A DNA stretch of 63,479 bases from Acidobacteriota bacterium (lineage in GTDB: Bacteria; Acidobacteriota; Terriglobia; UBA7540): assembly GCA_003165315.1 (NCBI GenBank), contig PLSX01000051.1:1-63479 (forward strand), read 5' to 3'. The position numbers and the translations under genes were made by a program. The notes beneath the pieces were generated by a model. It had not been told where the DNA came from. It saw nothing but the letters and a program-made list of their open reading frames with translations, and did not search any database. Positions 18,213 to 27,174 of this stretch are shown piece by piece (the first letter of the stretch is position 1; every line of letters begins with the position of its first letter).

Positions 18213-18560
18213 CTGCCCATTATTCCGCGAAGCCTCACCAGGAAGCAAGTAGCGGCGGTATTAGCTGGCGGAGTCAATCGCACTCGGATTTCTTTTGAAA
18301 CGTCGTTCATGCAGTCGTATGCGGATTCGGTCTTTATGTGCTGAAAACCAACGCCACACGGAGGGCACGGAGACTTGTCCATAGAGAGCACTGAGAAGAC
18401 CCGATATCCTGTTTGAGGGTTCTATGACGTTGGTGGGTTTTGCCGCAGATGGGTGATTAGTTACTCTAACCGAACTTCGGAAATCGACAGTCGATACTCG
18501 TCAATCGGAATTCCTCCGATGGCCCGACCCCCGGGCCATCGGATCGCACGATTGCATTAA
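18213..18560. other. Intergenic region between the NYN and helicase genes
   Basis: The 348 bases contain a 'cgccacacggagggcacgga' motif of the sort repeated in many Acidobacteriota intergenic regions, several cgaca/gtcgat words, and a strong hairpin near the end of the NYN gene. No gene is visible. Confidence 0.5.
18516..18542. terminator. Strong stem-loop after the NYN gene, possible terminator
   Basis: CCGATGGCCCG pairs perfectly with CGGGCCATCGG across a 5-base loop, 18 bases beyond the stop of the NYN/OST-HTH gene on the minus strand. There is no clean U-tract, so it may be a stability hairpin rather than a true intrinsic terminator. Confidence 0.5.
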
Positions 18561-20114
18561 CTAGTCTTCACTTACCCCTTCCGGTTGCTTGGCTTTGCGC
18601 TTGGCGGGAGCCTTGCGCTTGGCGCTCTTGGCCCCGGCCTTGGGAGCACGAGGCTTGCGCCCCTTGGGTTGAGGAGCGGGTTCTGTTGGTGTTTCGACCA
18701 CTACCTCCTCAATGACTTCAACAACCGGCGGCACATCCGGTTCCAAGTGCTCTTCCGGCAAATCCAACGCTTCCCAGTTTACATCGGTTTCCACCGGCAT
18801 GAGGAAGTCTTGTTCCAGTTGCTGTTCCAGGTCTGGTTCAAGCTCCTGCCCAGGTTCCAAAGGCACTTCCGATCCTAAAGCAGCCTCTGCCGTGGTGGAC
18901 GGAGTCGCCACGGGGGTCGTCCCTCCAGCAGGGAACGCCCGCCACACTCCTTTGCGATCCCGATGAAGTCGCAGCCAGCCTTCTCGCTGAGCCTGGTGGA
19001 GAAGATCCAAAAGGCCGCGAAAGCCTGACCGCTCATCGATGGAGCTTCCGGCCGCTCGCAGGAGTTGCCGAATCTGGCGCAGATAGAGAGGTCGATTGGG
19101 GGCCTTCTCAAAATGGCTGGGCAATGCCAGCCGCAGGGCCGCGAGCGATTCCTCCGCGCTCGCAGGCAAAGATGGCGGTACAGCCGCAGCTACAGGAATT
19201 GGGGCTGCCGCGGTTGCCGCCGCGGAGAGTGGAGCGCTGGTATCGGCCGAAACCTCACTTGAAGGCGCTTCCGCCGCCACTTCTGCCTCCACCGGGGCGG
19301 GAGCTTCCGACACCGCTTCCGCCGGAGTTTCGCGAGCGGCCGCTTCGCCTTCCGCCGCTTCAACAAGATATCCGCGGTCCGTCCGGCGCATTTCAACCAA
19401 GCCTGCCTTGCGAAGTTTCTGGATGAATTCCAGGAACGATCCGGCGCCGAAGTCGCGTTCGCTAAACGTGGCATCAAGCTGCAACAGCGTGCTCTTCAAC
19501 AGGCCGAGTTGCGGGGCAACTTCGCGTTCCGCCAGAATCTGCAGCGCGCGCTGGATGTTCGGCATCGCCGTGGAGAGCGCGCGGCCCTCCGCACTGCGTG
19601 AAGCCGTACGCTGCGTCCGCGCCGTGCGCGCCGAGTCGCTGCCGGTCTTCAGCAGGTTTTCGTAGGAGATGAACTCGTGGCAGTTTCTTTGCAATATCCC
19701 GCTGGTAAACTGGCGCCCGCCCACCACAAATACCCGCTTGTCATACTGTTTCAGCTTCTCCACCAACGCCATGAAATCGCTATCGCCGCCGACGATGACG
19801 AAAGTATTGATGTGGTCGCGCGTAAAGGCCATTTCCAGGGCGTCCAGCGCCAGGTTAATGTCCGCGCCATTCTTATCGCCGCGCGGCGTCACGCTGCGCT
19901 GCACCATGTGGATGGCGTGCTGCGTCATCTCTCGGCTGTACTCGCTGGCACGCGGCCAGTCTGCGTATGCCACCTTGCTGACCACTTCCCCCCGTTCTTT
20001 GAGCGCTTCCAGAACAATGGAAACGTCAAAGTCCTTTCCCAGTGTCTCCTTGACGCCGATCTGGATGTTGTCAAAATCAATGAATACTGCAATCTTTAGT
20101 CTTTCTTCAGCCAC
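18561..20114 (-). CDS. NYN (PIN-like) domain protein with two OST-HTH/LOTUS domains
   Basis: The N-terminal domain (about residues 5-155) is a NYN/LabA-type PIN-like ribonuclease fold, with 'IAVFIDFDNIQIGV', 'GDKNGADINLALDAL' and 'VIVGGDSDFMALV' giving the acidic metal-binding residues. Two OST-HTH/LOTUS-like winged helices follow, near 185-260 and 325-395, joined by an Ala/Pro/Glu-rich linker. An acidic segment (400-470) and a strongly basic Lys/Arg/Ala tail complete the 517 residues. LOTUS domains bind RNA, so an RNA-targeting nuclease is likely. The GTG at 20114 sits behind AAGAAGGA, though the spacing is short; a longer form from GTG 20156 is possible. Confidence 0.85.
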   Translation of the reverse strand: MAEERLKIAVFIDFDNIQIGVKETLGKDFDVSIVLEALKERGEVVSKVAYADWPRASEYSREMTQHAIHMVQRSVTPRGDKNGADINLALDALEMAFTRDHINTFVIVGGDSDFMALVEKLKQYDKRVFVVGGRQFTSGILQRNCHEFISYENLLKTGSDSARTARTQRTASRSAEGRALSTAMPNIQRALQILAEREVAPQLGLLKSTLLQLDATFSERDFGAGSFLEFIQKLRKAGLVEMRRTDRGYLVEAAEGEAAARETPAEAVSEAPAPVEAEVAAEAPSSEVSADTSAPLSAAATAAAPIPVAAAVPPSLPASAEESLAALRLALPSHFEKAPNRPLYLRQIRQLLRAAGSSIDERSGFRGLLDLLHQAQREGWLRLHRDRKGVWRAFPAGGTTPVATPSTTAEAALGSEVPLEPGQELEPDLEQQLEQDFLMPVETDVNWEALDLPEEHLEPDVPPVVEVIEEVVVETPTEPAPQPKGRKPRAPKAGAKSAKRKAPAKRKAKQPEGVSED

Positions 20115-20626
20115 AATTCCTTCTTTCACCTGGGTTACAGCCTTGGCTTGCACCACTCCGGCATTCCTCAGGATGTTACCTTGCCCCTTACATCATACTC
20201 CCACAGGTCAGATCTTGGCACTGCCAGAATTTCCCCCGTCGTCCCGCGGGGAAGCAAGGTGCGGGACAAACCCCGCAGTGCGCTTACGTGGCGGGGACGC
20301 ATACCGCCGCCCCCAGACGAGCTGGATTCTCACAATTCCGGCCCTCCGGCGTGCTTCTCAATCGCCGGCCAGCCTCTCGAATGGCTCCGGTAGTGATGTC
20401 ATTTGCTGTGCAAATGGCCATCCCGATCAACCGCATCGGGACAGGTCCCGGCCATGCCGGGGCAAGGGCAAGATGCCCGTGGCACTTTCAAATGACACCA
20501 CCAGCAAATAGCGCCCTTCCGCAATGCGAAATTGCGCATGGGGTGGTAGAATCCTTGCGCTTTTCGAGAGGCAGTCCTGCACTGGATGCGGCTGCCCCCG
20601 GAGAAATGACAAACCCGAGGTGTTCC
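20115..20626. other. Divergent intergenic region between NYN and oxidoreductase genes
   Basis: About 510 bases. It is GC-rich, with several short palindromic segments (cccgcggggaagcaaggtgcgggac, and a GTCATTTG/CAAATGAC pair at 20397-20404 and 20488-20495). It must contain two divergent promoters, but no hexamer pair is convincing enough to call. Confidence 0.45.
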
Positions 20627-21802
20627 ATGGCAGAAGCGATGAAGGTTGGATTGGTGGGGGCGCGTTTCGCCGCGCGCTTCCACTGGGAAGGCTTTCGGCG
20701 TGTTTATGGCGTATCCGTTCAAGTGGTGGGCGTGACCTCGAACTCGGCCGAGTCGCGCGATGCGTTTGCGCGCACGTATGGTGTAAGAGCTTTTGCCTCC
20801 TTCGATGAGTTGTGCGACGCCGTTGACGTGGTTGACCTCTGCACCCCCGGATCGACACACGAACCACTGGCCGTGGCGGCTTTCCAGCGCGGCAAGCACG
20901 TGATTGTTGAGAAGCCCTTCACGGGCTATTACGGTCCAGGGACGGACGACTTCCGCGGCAACAGCTTCAGCAAGGAAGTGATGCTGCGCGAAGCCCTGTC
21001 GAGCTGCGATCGCATTCTCAATGCCGCACGCTCGTCCGGAAAGCAACTCGGGTTTGCCGAGAATTGGGTTTACGCCCCGGTCATCGCCAAGCAGCGGGAA
21101 ATCCTGCAGAAGAGCGGTGGGCAGATCCTTTGGATGATGGGTGACGAATCGCATAGTGGTTCACATTCGCCCTATTACGGCATCTGGAAATTCTCGGGCG
21201 GCGGATCGATGGTGGGCAAGGGTTGCCACCCGCTATCGGCTGCCCTCCACTTGAAGCGTGCAGAGGGTGAGGCGCGTGATGGCAAGCCCATCCGCCCCGC
21301 CACCGTTTCCGCCCGCACCCATGAGATCACCCGTTTGAAGAGTTACCGCGACGCGGGATTCCTCCGCACCTCCTACGACGACATTGAAGACTACTGCCAG
21401 GTCCACGTCACCTTTGAAGATGGCACGGTGGCCGATGTGTTTTCCACCGAGCTTGTTTTGGGAGGGGTGCATAGCTGGCTGGAAATCTTCGCCAACAATC
21501 ATCGCACCCGATGCAATCTGAATCCCATAGACGCGCTTGAAACATATAATCCCCGCGAGGACATCCTGAAGGACGTTTACCTGGCGGAGAAGCTTGGCAC
21601 CAAGCAGGGTTGGAGCAATCCCGCCCCCGATGAAGACTGGCAAAATGGCTACCCGCAGGAGTTCCAGGATTTCATCTCCAGCATGGCGGCCAACCGCTCC
21701 CCACTCTCGAGTGGTGATTTAGCCCGCGACACGATTGCGGTGCTTTACAGCGCCTACCTGTCCGCGGAGGGCCGAGGCGTCGAAGTGCAAATTCCGCAGT
21801 AA
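20627..21802 (+). CDS. Gfo/Idh/MocA-family oxidoreductase
   Basis: The 391-residue NAD(P)-dependent sugar dehydrogenase-like protein starts with a Rossmann segment 'VGLVGARFAARFHWEGF', in which the usual GxGxxG is changed to GARFAA. Motifs typical of the family follow: 'VDLCTPGSTHEPLAVAAF' and 'GKHVIVEKPFTGY' (EKP motif near residue 95). The C-terminal domain (about 145-370) contains 'GKGCHPLSAAL', with the conserved catalytic-region His. The substrate is not predictable. The ATG follows CGAGGTG by 6 bases. An in-frame open region extends upstream but lacks coding character. Confidence 0.9.
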   Translation: MAEAMKVGLVGARFAARFHWEGFRRVYGVSVQVVGVTSNSAESRDAFARTYGVRAFASFDELCDAVDVVDLCTPGSTHEPLAVAAFQRGKHVIVEKPFTGYYGPGTDDFRGNSFSKEVMLREALSSCDRILNAARSSGKQLGFAENWVYAPVIAKQREILQKSGGQILWMMGDESHSGSHSPYYGIWKFSGGGSMVGKGCHPLSAALHLKRAEGEARDGKPIRPATVSARTHEITRLKSYRDAGFLRTSYDDIEDYCQVHVTFEDGTVADVFSTELVLGGVHSWLEIFANNHRTRCNLNPIDALETYNPREDILKDVYLAEKLGTKQGWSNPAPDEDWQNGYPQEFQDFISSMAANRSPLSSGDLARDTIAVLYSAYLSAEGRGVEVQIPQ

Positions 21803-22041
21803 ACTCGGGACCATGCGGACCTGGGGGTTGGCAACGCTGTTGCCTATGCATTTCGGCTCGACTTGTCACGAGGCAAAGTGTCAGCTTCGAGCCGTGGCAT
21901 GAACCCCCTTGGTGATGGAGCTTTGCGAGTGGTCAACCCGTCACCGGAACCCCTGGCAAGGAAAGCCCGGCCAAATCATCCTGCGTGAACACCTCCGGCA
22001 AAACGTTTCATTCGTTTCCAGGTTTCGGTCTTTCGGATACT

Positions 22042-25000
22042 TCATTGGACGGTCACATTGAACGCGGCGTAATGAACTGCCCCGGTTCCGGCGTTGGGCA
22101 GTGTCAAATCACCGGTTGCCACGACTTGGAACGCGTAGGTGCCAGGTGGGGTCGGCACCGGGGCGCCCGTACCGGTCAAAGCGAGGCTTTGCGGGCTGTT
22201 CGTGGTGTTGTCGTCGATCTCGACGTATCCGGTTCGCGCTCCGGTTTCAAGGGGCGTGAATTTGACAGAAAACGAGCACGTCCCTCCAACCGCAACCGTG
22301 CTGCCGCAAGTATTCGTCTGGGAAAAATCTGAGGCGTCGCCTTGGACAAAAATATCCGTGATATTGAGCGTGGCATTGCCGGAATTGGTCAACGTCGCGC
22401 TTCGGGCCGTGCTCGTAGTGCTCAGGATTTGCGTGCCAAACGCCAGGCTGGAGGGCGAAAGGCTGACGGCAGGAGCCGCTGGGGGCGTAGGAGTGGGCAC
22501 CCCGCCGCCACCTCCCCCACCGCAGGCGATCCATGTGGCGATGAACAGCAAGGCAAGAGTTGCAGAGAGCGCAAACCGGCTTCGCGAGGTCGTCCGCCAG
22601 GTGAGGCAAAGAATCAGCGCCAGCAAGCCGGCGAGAACTTCGACGACTTCAAGGGGACTTCTTGTGCCCGGGGGCGACGTGGGGCGGGGACTGGAAAGGG
22701 CGCTTGGGGTGCCTGTTGTCGTGATGATCAGAGTGGCCGTCGCCGTCGCGTTGGCGCTCAAAGTAACCGTCGATGGCGAATAAGTGTAAGTCGTGCCTGC
22801 CGGGTAGAGCACAGCCGAGAAAGTTTGAAAACTTACCGGTCCAGCAAACCCGTTTAACGAAGTGACACTGATATTGACTTTTCCCGTCTGCCCGGCGGGA
22901 ATGCTGATCGTTGAAGGATTCAGGGTCAAGCTGAAGTCCGACATGATCAGCGTATAAGTTGGAGCGGAGGCGGACGCGTAATTAACGTCACCGCTGTATT
23001 GGGCGGAAATGGTATGGGTGCCCAGGCTCAAAGGGATACCCAGCGTTGCCTGTCCAGCCGCGTAGACGGGATAACCCTCAACAGTGTAGTAGGCATTGCC
23101 GGAAACCGCTGCCGGGGCGCCCAGAGGGACACCCCCATCATAAAACTGAACCGTGCCCCCCGGGGCAGCACCATCACTCTGCTGAGTGGTAATGTACCCG
23201 TGGAGGTATTCGTTCTGATTGGTTCCGGCATCATTGACCGTGCCGGTGAGAGTGCTTAACGTCGTCGGCCCTGTGGCGATCGTGATCGTCGCGTTCGAAT
23301 GGCTGGGGTTATAACTTTGGTCGCCCCCGTAACTCAGCGCGAAGTTGTAGACGCTGGGGGGTTGCTGACTGAATTGCTCTTCCGCGTAACCGTCACTGTT
23401 CAACGTGTAGTGTCCGGGAATGTAGTTCTGCGGGGTTACCGGGTCAGTGGGTGCCGGGGACAAGGTTAAGCTGCCGGTGGGGCAGGGATAAACGGTCAAA
23501 GCGTTCACACCCGATATGCAGCGAGAACCGCTGCTGTTGGTCACATCCATGCGGAATAGGTAGTTCGATCCGTAGTTGGCGCTTGAGGCGTTGGTGCTGG
23601 TAATGTTTCCGCTGGAATCGAAGGTTATGAGAGTGAGAAATGCCTGGCTGTTTTCCGGTCCAACGATAACCGGAACGCCGGGAGAGGAATTGCTCGCCGC
23701 GTACGTTCCGTTTCCTGCGTAGTGGGCCGAGACAGTGTAGGAACCGCCCGGAAGCGCGAGGGTTGAACTTGTAATGCTTCCGTCAGTCCCCAACGTAAAG
23801 GGACCGATGCCGGTGGCGTTGCTTGAGCTGCTGCCGCTTTGCGCAATCAATGAGATATCGCCAAGCGGGGTGCCGGAGCCCGCAGTGGGCACCACGCTGG
23901 CGGTGAAGTTGAACGGCTGGCCATGGGTCAGAGTAACCGGTGTGGCGGCGGGAATCGGTGAGAGCGTTATGGTGGTTGGATTAAAATTGACGGAATTCCA
24001 ATTGTTCACCAAATTGGTCACATTCACAGAGCCCAAGCCCGTGGCCAAGTCATATCCGGGAGTGGCGGAGTAGGCAGCCACAGCCGGGCTGCCGGTCACG
24101 ATAATGCCGTACTGACCGGAGGTGGTACTGGTATTGCTGCAATCCGGCGTCCCTCCCTGGCACATCACGGAATTGTTGCCGTTTTGGATGTCATAAAAGA
24201 CGCAATTCGCCGTGGTGACAGCAGCCACGTTGGAAACGCAGGTATTCCCATTGTTTGCGGCAAGAGGGTAAAGCAGATAATTGATGTTCCCCTGCGGACC
24301 GAACCGTTGGTTTACCAAAGCCATAATGCCGCCGAACACCTGAGTGGAAACCGATGTTCCTCCCACGGTGAGAAAGTTCCAATAGAGTTGCGCTTCGATG
24401 TCACAGGGCTCGCCCCCGTTCGCATCCATGTCGCAAAGAATGTAGGCGCTCAGACCCGTGCCATCGCCTGCAAAAAGCGAAATGTCGGGGATATCGCGTG
24501 CCCCATCGCCGGGAACTCCCAAACCGCTTTGCCAGTCAGGCTTGCCGTACCCGCCCTGGCAAGTCTGGTTCGGAAACGTACCGGAAAGTGTTATGCAACT
24601 GCTCGGCCCACCGCTGCCGGCCGCAAGGTCGGCGCCATTGCCGAAGGCGTAGGTGCCGGATGCTGAGGCGCACGCAGTGAGCGAGCCGGAGTCCGCACAA
24701 GAATCGTTCCAGGTGCTCTCCGGCACGTAGGAAAGAGCCGTTGCGAAAGTCTGTGGATTGTTGGTTGTGGACCAAAAGGAGGCTTGGTCGCTCTGGTCGT
24801 TGAAATCGGTTCCACCCACCGCCACGTTGAACGGCGTGGAAGCCAATCCGTTCACGCCCAGGCCGTAGATGGCAAAGTCTTCGCCAAAATTCGGACTATC
24901 GCACCCGGCGGACCCGGAATCCCCCGAGGACACCAGCACGGTGATACCTTGGGCGGCGGCTTGCTCCCACACCGAGCTATAGAACTGATTCCCCCCCGAG

Positions 25001-26121
25001 CCTATATCCGCCTCGCAGGCGCCATAGCTGTCGGTCAGGACCGGAGCCAGGTTATTGTCGACAATGTAGAGCGCGGAGAGATCGGCTCCAGCCGTCACCT
25101 CAGTCGATTGTGACGCCACGAGATCAATGGTTGCGCTCGTGGCCACCGCTCCGGACCATTCGACGTCCAGGTCTGCTTCCGCCTCGTCGCCGTTAATTCC
25201 CGGATCGGGGCCATTCAGAATGATTTGCGGGACATTCGCCGGCAGGTTGAACATGGCGCGAAATTGGGCCACATCATCGAGATCAATATTGCTTTCGCTC
25301 ACGATGCCAATCGTTTGTCCGGCGCCGTTGGTCCCGCTGTTCCAAAGCGGGAGGATGTTGTAGATCGTGGCAAAGTCCACAGGACCAAGGGCATTGAATA
25401 TGCACAGATCTGAAGCAGTGGTGGTGCAGGCGATGGAGTAAGTATAGAGAGCCTTGCGCGATGATGGGGTCCCTGGCTCTGGAAGTGACTTGTGTACCCG
25501 CATCATTGGGCGGCGGGGGAAATTGTTCAACGAATCGATGCCCGCAATTGCCGGTGCCAGCGCAGCCGGAATCTGCGGTTCGTTCGTGTTGGCCCAGTGC
25601 TCCTCGCCATTCACTTGGAATTTGTGAATCTCAGTTCCCAGTGCCTGCCGCACCAGGCCCGCCGTGCCCGAAAATTCGATGGCCGTGCGGCCCGCGGCGA
25701 CGCTCTTAACCTCGAATCCCTGGGAAGTAAGCCACGTCGTCACCGCTCGGATGTCAGCATCGGCAGGTCCAAATCGCTCTCCGAACTTCTCGGGCGTCAG
25801 CCATCGGTGAAAGAAAGGGGAAGACCGCACGTGCTGGTTGTCCAGGAGCTGCCGCAGCGCCACCTCCTGATCCGGCCCGCGCCGCAAGAGGAGCAGCATG
25901 CGCTGGATGGGAAGATTGCTGGGCGCTGGACCGCGGTCGAACTCTTGGCGCGCGAGTGGATGCACGTTGCCCGGCAATGTGATGACATCTCGCATATCCA
26001 CGGGTTGCGTGACCCGGACGCGAGCCGAACTTGATTGACCCAACAGCTTGATCGGGTAGCTATGGATGGCAGACATCACGAGCAGTAACGTGCATAAAAT
26101 CGTGGATCTTGAGAGCTTCAT
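22042..26121 (-). CDS. Large secreted S53 (sedolisin/kumamolisin) peptidase with Ig-like and ASH domains
   Basis: The 1359-residue protein has a signal peptide (MKLSRSTILCTLLLVMSAIHSYP), a pro-kumamolisin domain (about 65-200) and an S53 catalytic domain (about 230-650). The catalytic pattern is 'EAEADLD' (Glu and Asp), 'VLTDSYGACEAD' (oxyanion Asp region) and 'GGTSVSTQVFGGIMAL' (Ser). Several Big_3-type Ig-like repeats follow (about 690-1120). Then come two hydrophobic segments, the second ending 'LLFIATWIACGGGGGGG', and a final ASH/choice-of-anchor-D-like domain ('LSPSSLAFGTQILSTTS'). It is an acid-type endopeptidase outside the cell. The 26121 ATG begins the signal peptide and follows GGGGGA; an upstream ATG at 26256 is in frame but less likely. 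Confidence 0.9.
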   Translation of the reverse strand: MKLSRSTILCTLLLVMSAIHSYPIKLLGQSSSARVRVTQPVDMRDVITLPGNVHPLARQEFDRGPAPSNLPIQRMLLLLRRGPDQEVALRQLLDNQHVRSSPFFHRWLTPEKFGERFGPADADIRAVTTWLTSQGFEVKSVAAGRTAIEFSGTAGLVRQALGTEIHKFQVNGEEHWANTNEPQIPAALAPAIAGIDSLNNFPRRPMMRVHKSLPEPGTPSSRKALYTYSIACTTTASDLCIFNALGPVDFATIYNILPLWNSGTNGAGQTIGIVSESNIDLDDVAQFRAMFNLPANVPQIILNGPDPGINGDEAEADLDVEWSGAVATSATIDLVASQSTEVTAGADLSALYIVDNNLAPVLTDSYGACEADIGSGGNQFYSSVWEQAAAQGITVLVSSGDSGSAGCDSPNFGEDFAIYGLGVNGLASTPFNVAVGGTDFNDQSDQASFWSTTNNPQTFATALSYVPESTWNDSCADSGSLTACASASGTYAFGNGADLAAGSGGPSSCITLSGTFPNQTCQGGYGKPDWQSGLGVPGDGARDIPDISLFAGDGTGLSAYILCDMDANGGEPCDIEAQLYWNFLTVGGTSVSTQVFGGIMALVNQRFGPQGNINYLLYPLAANNGNTCVSNVAAVTTANCVFYDIQNGNNSVMCQGGTPDCSNTSTTSGQYGIIVTGSPAVAAYSATPGYDLATGLGSVNVTNLVNNWNSVNFNPTTITLSPIPAATPVTLTHGQPFNFTASVVPTAGSGTPLGDISLIAQSGSSSSNATGIGPFTLGTDGSITSSTLALPGGSYTVSAHYAGNGTYAASNSSPGVPVIVGPENSQAFLTLITFDSSGNITSTNASSANYGSNYLFRMDVTNSSGSRCISGVNALTVYPCPTGSLTLSPAPTDPVTPQNYIPGHYTLNSDGYAEEQFSQQPPSVYNFALSYGGDQSYNPSHSNATITIATGPTTLSTLTGTVNDAGTNQNEYLHGYITTQQSDGAAPGGTVQFYDGGVPLGAPAAVSGNAYYTVEGYPVYAAGQATLGIPLSLGTHTISAQYSGDVNYASASAPTYTLIMSDFSLTLNPSTISIPAGQTGKVNISVTSLNGFAGPVSFQTFSAVLYPAGTTYTYSPSTVTLSANATATATLIITTTGTPSALSSPRPTSPPGTRSPLEVVEVLAGLLALILCLTWRTTSRSRFALSATLALLFIATWIACGGGGGGGVPTPTPPAAPAVSLSPSSLAFGTQILSTTSTARSATLTNSGNATLNITDIFVQGDASDFSQTNTCGSTVAVGGTCSFSVKFTPLETGARTGYVEIDDNTTNSPQSLALTGTGAPVPTPPGTYAFQVVATGDLTLPNAGTGAVHYAAFNVTVQ

Positions 26122-26606
26122 GCGTCCCCCGGCTGCCGACGCCAGCTTCGGTTGGTAGCGGCAACCACTGACCAGAGTCACCCAAACCAAATAAGACAGC
26201 CAGAAGTGTACGCGTGCCGTAGGTTGTTTCAAATGTTTTTCAATAAAAGCTGACATATTGGCTTTCGCGGACTCTTACCACCTGTGGACGCTTACCACTT
26301 ATCTTGGATCGGCTATTTAACCAGGAAGAGACGTTGGCCTACCTTCAGGTGGCCATTTTGCCCGACTTTTGCGGGCCTGAGAAACCTCTGCATGGACAAT
26401 TTTTGTCACTGGCGTTTCCACTCTGTGTCCGCATAAAACCCCGTGAAATCAGTCGTGGTAGCCAAAATCCCTGTTTTCAAGCACTCAGGGCGAAAGCGGG
26501 TTTGGAGTGTTGGCATTTGACGTGCTCTTTACTTTGGCGGGACGGAGCGAACGAGCTATTCGTTTCATCGGTTTGCGTTGCCTCCGTTTGGGAAAGGAGA
26601 ACGGCC
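26122..26606. other. Divergent intergenic region of peptidase and pilin genes
   Basis: The 485 bases hold the putative sigma-54 promoter of the pilin gene. A direct repeat of cttaccac occurs near 26275 and 26290. The open frame upstream of the pilin ATG shows no coding character. Confidence 0.5.
26511..26526 (+). promoter_or_regulatory. Putative sigma-54 (-24/-12) promoter of the pilin gene
   Basis: TGGCATTTGACGTGCT has the invariant GG and GC with exactly 10 bases between them, as sigma-54 promoters require. It lies about 80 bases before the pilin ATG. Type IV pilin genes are commonly sigma-54 dependent; the -12 element (GTGCT) is one base off the TTGCT consensus. Confidence 0.55.
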
Positions 26607-27095
26607 ATGTCAAATGACCAGCGGGGATTCTCCCTAATCGAACTGTTGATTGTCGTTGCCATTATTCTTATCATCGCCGCCATCGCCATCCCCAACTTCC
26701 TGCGTAGCCGTGTTGCTGCCAATCAAGCCTCTGCCATTGAAAGTCTGCGGGTTATCTCCACGGCGGAGGCGAGTTATTCAAGCACTTATGGAGGCACATT
26801 TTCAACCTCGCTTGCAGCCCTGGCCCCCCCTCCCACCGGTCAGCAGGCATCATCGACCGCCGCAGGGCTGCTGGATGAGGTTCTGGCCGGCGGATACAAG
26901 AGTGGCTACAACTTCACCTATACGCCTTCCTTATATAACGCGGCCACGAACACTTGGAATGGGTACACCCTGAACGCGAATCCCGCAATTTATGGCCAAA
27001 CCGGCGGTATCTACTACTTTACTGACCAGAGTTTTGTCATTCGGGCCAATTCCACGGTCACGGCAGCATCTACGGATTCGCCAGTGGGCGAATAG
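26607..27095 (+). CDS. Type IV pilin-like / pseudopilin protein
   Basis: The 162-residue product has a class III signal: 'MSNDQRGFSLIELLIVVAII'. Prepilin peptidase would cut after Gly7, leaving Phe at +1 and Glu at +5 of the mature protein. A hydrophobic helix (about 8-30) and a soluble C-terminal part rich in Ser/Thr/Tyr and Ala follow ('LRVISTAEASYSSTYGGTF'). AAGGAG lies 8 bases before the ATG. It could be a major pilin or a type II secretion pseudopilin. No other pilus genes lie in the window, so its assembly machinery is elsewhere. Confidence 0.88.
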   Translation: MSNDQRGFSLIELLIVVAIILIIAAIAIPNFLRSRVAANQASAIESLRVISTAEASYSSTYGGTFSTSLAALAPPPTGQQASSTAAGLLDEVLAGGYKSGYNFTYTPSLYNAATNTWNGYTLNANPAIYGQTGGIYYFTDQSFVIRANSTVTAASTDSPVGE

Positions 27096-27174
27096 GCCGC
27101 GCTCCATAACCTTCTTTGAGTGATCCTCCTTCCACCTGGTGTGTGTTTCCCTGCCAAACTTCGCTGCCGGGGCA

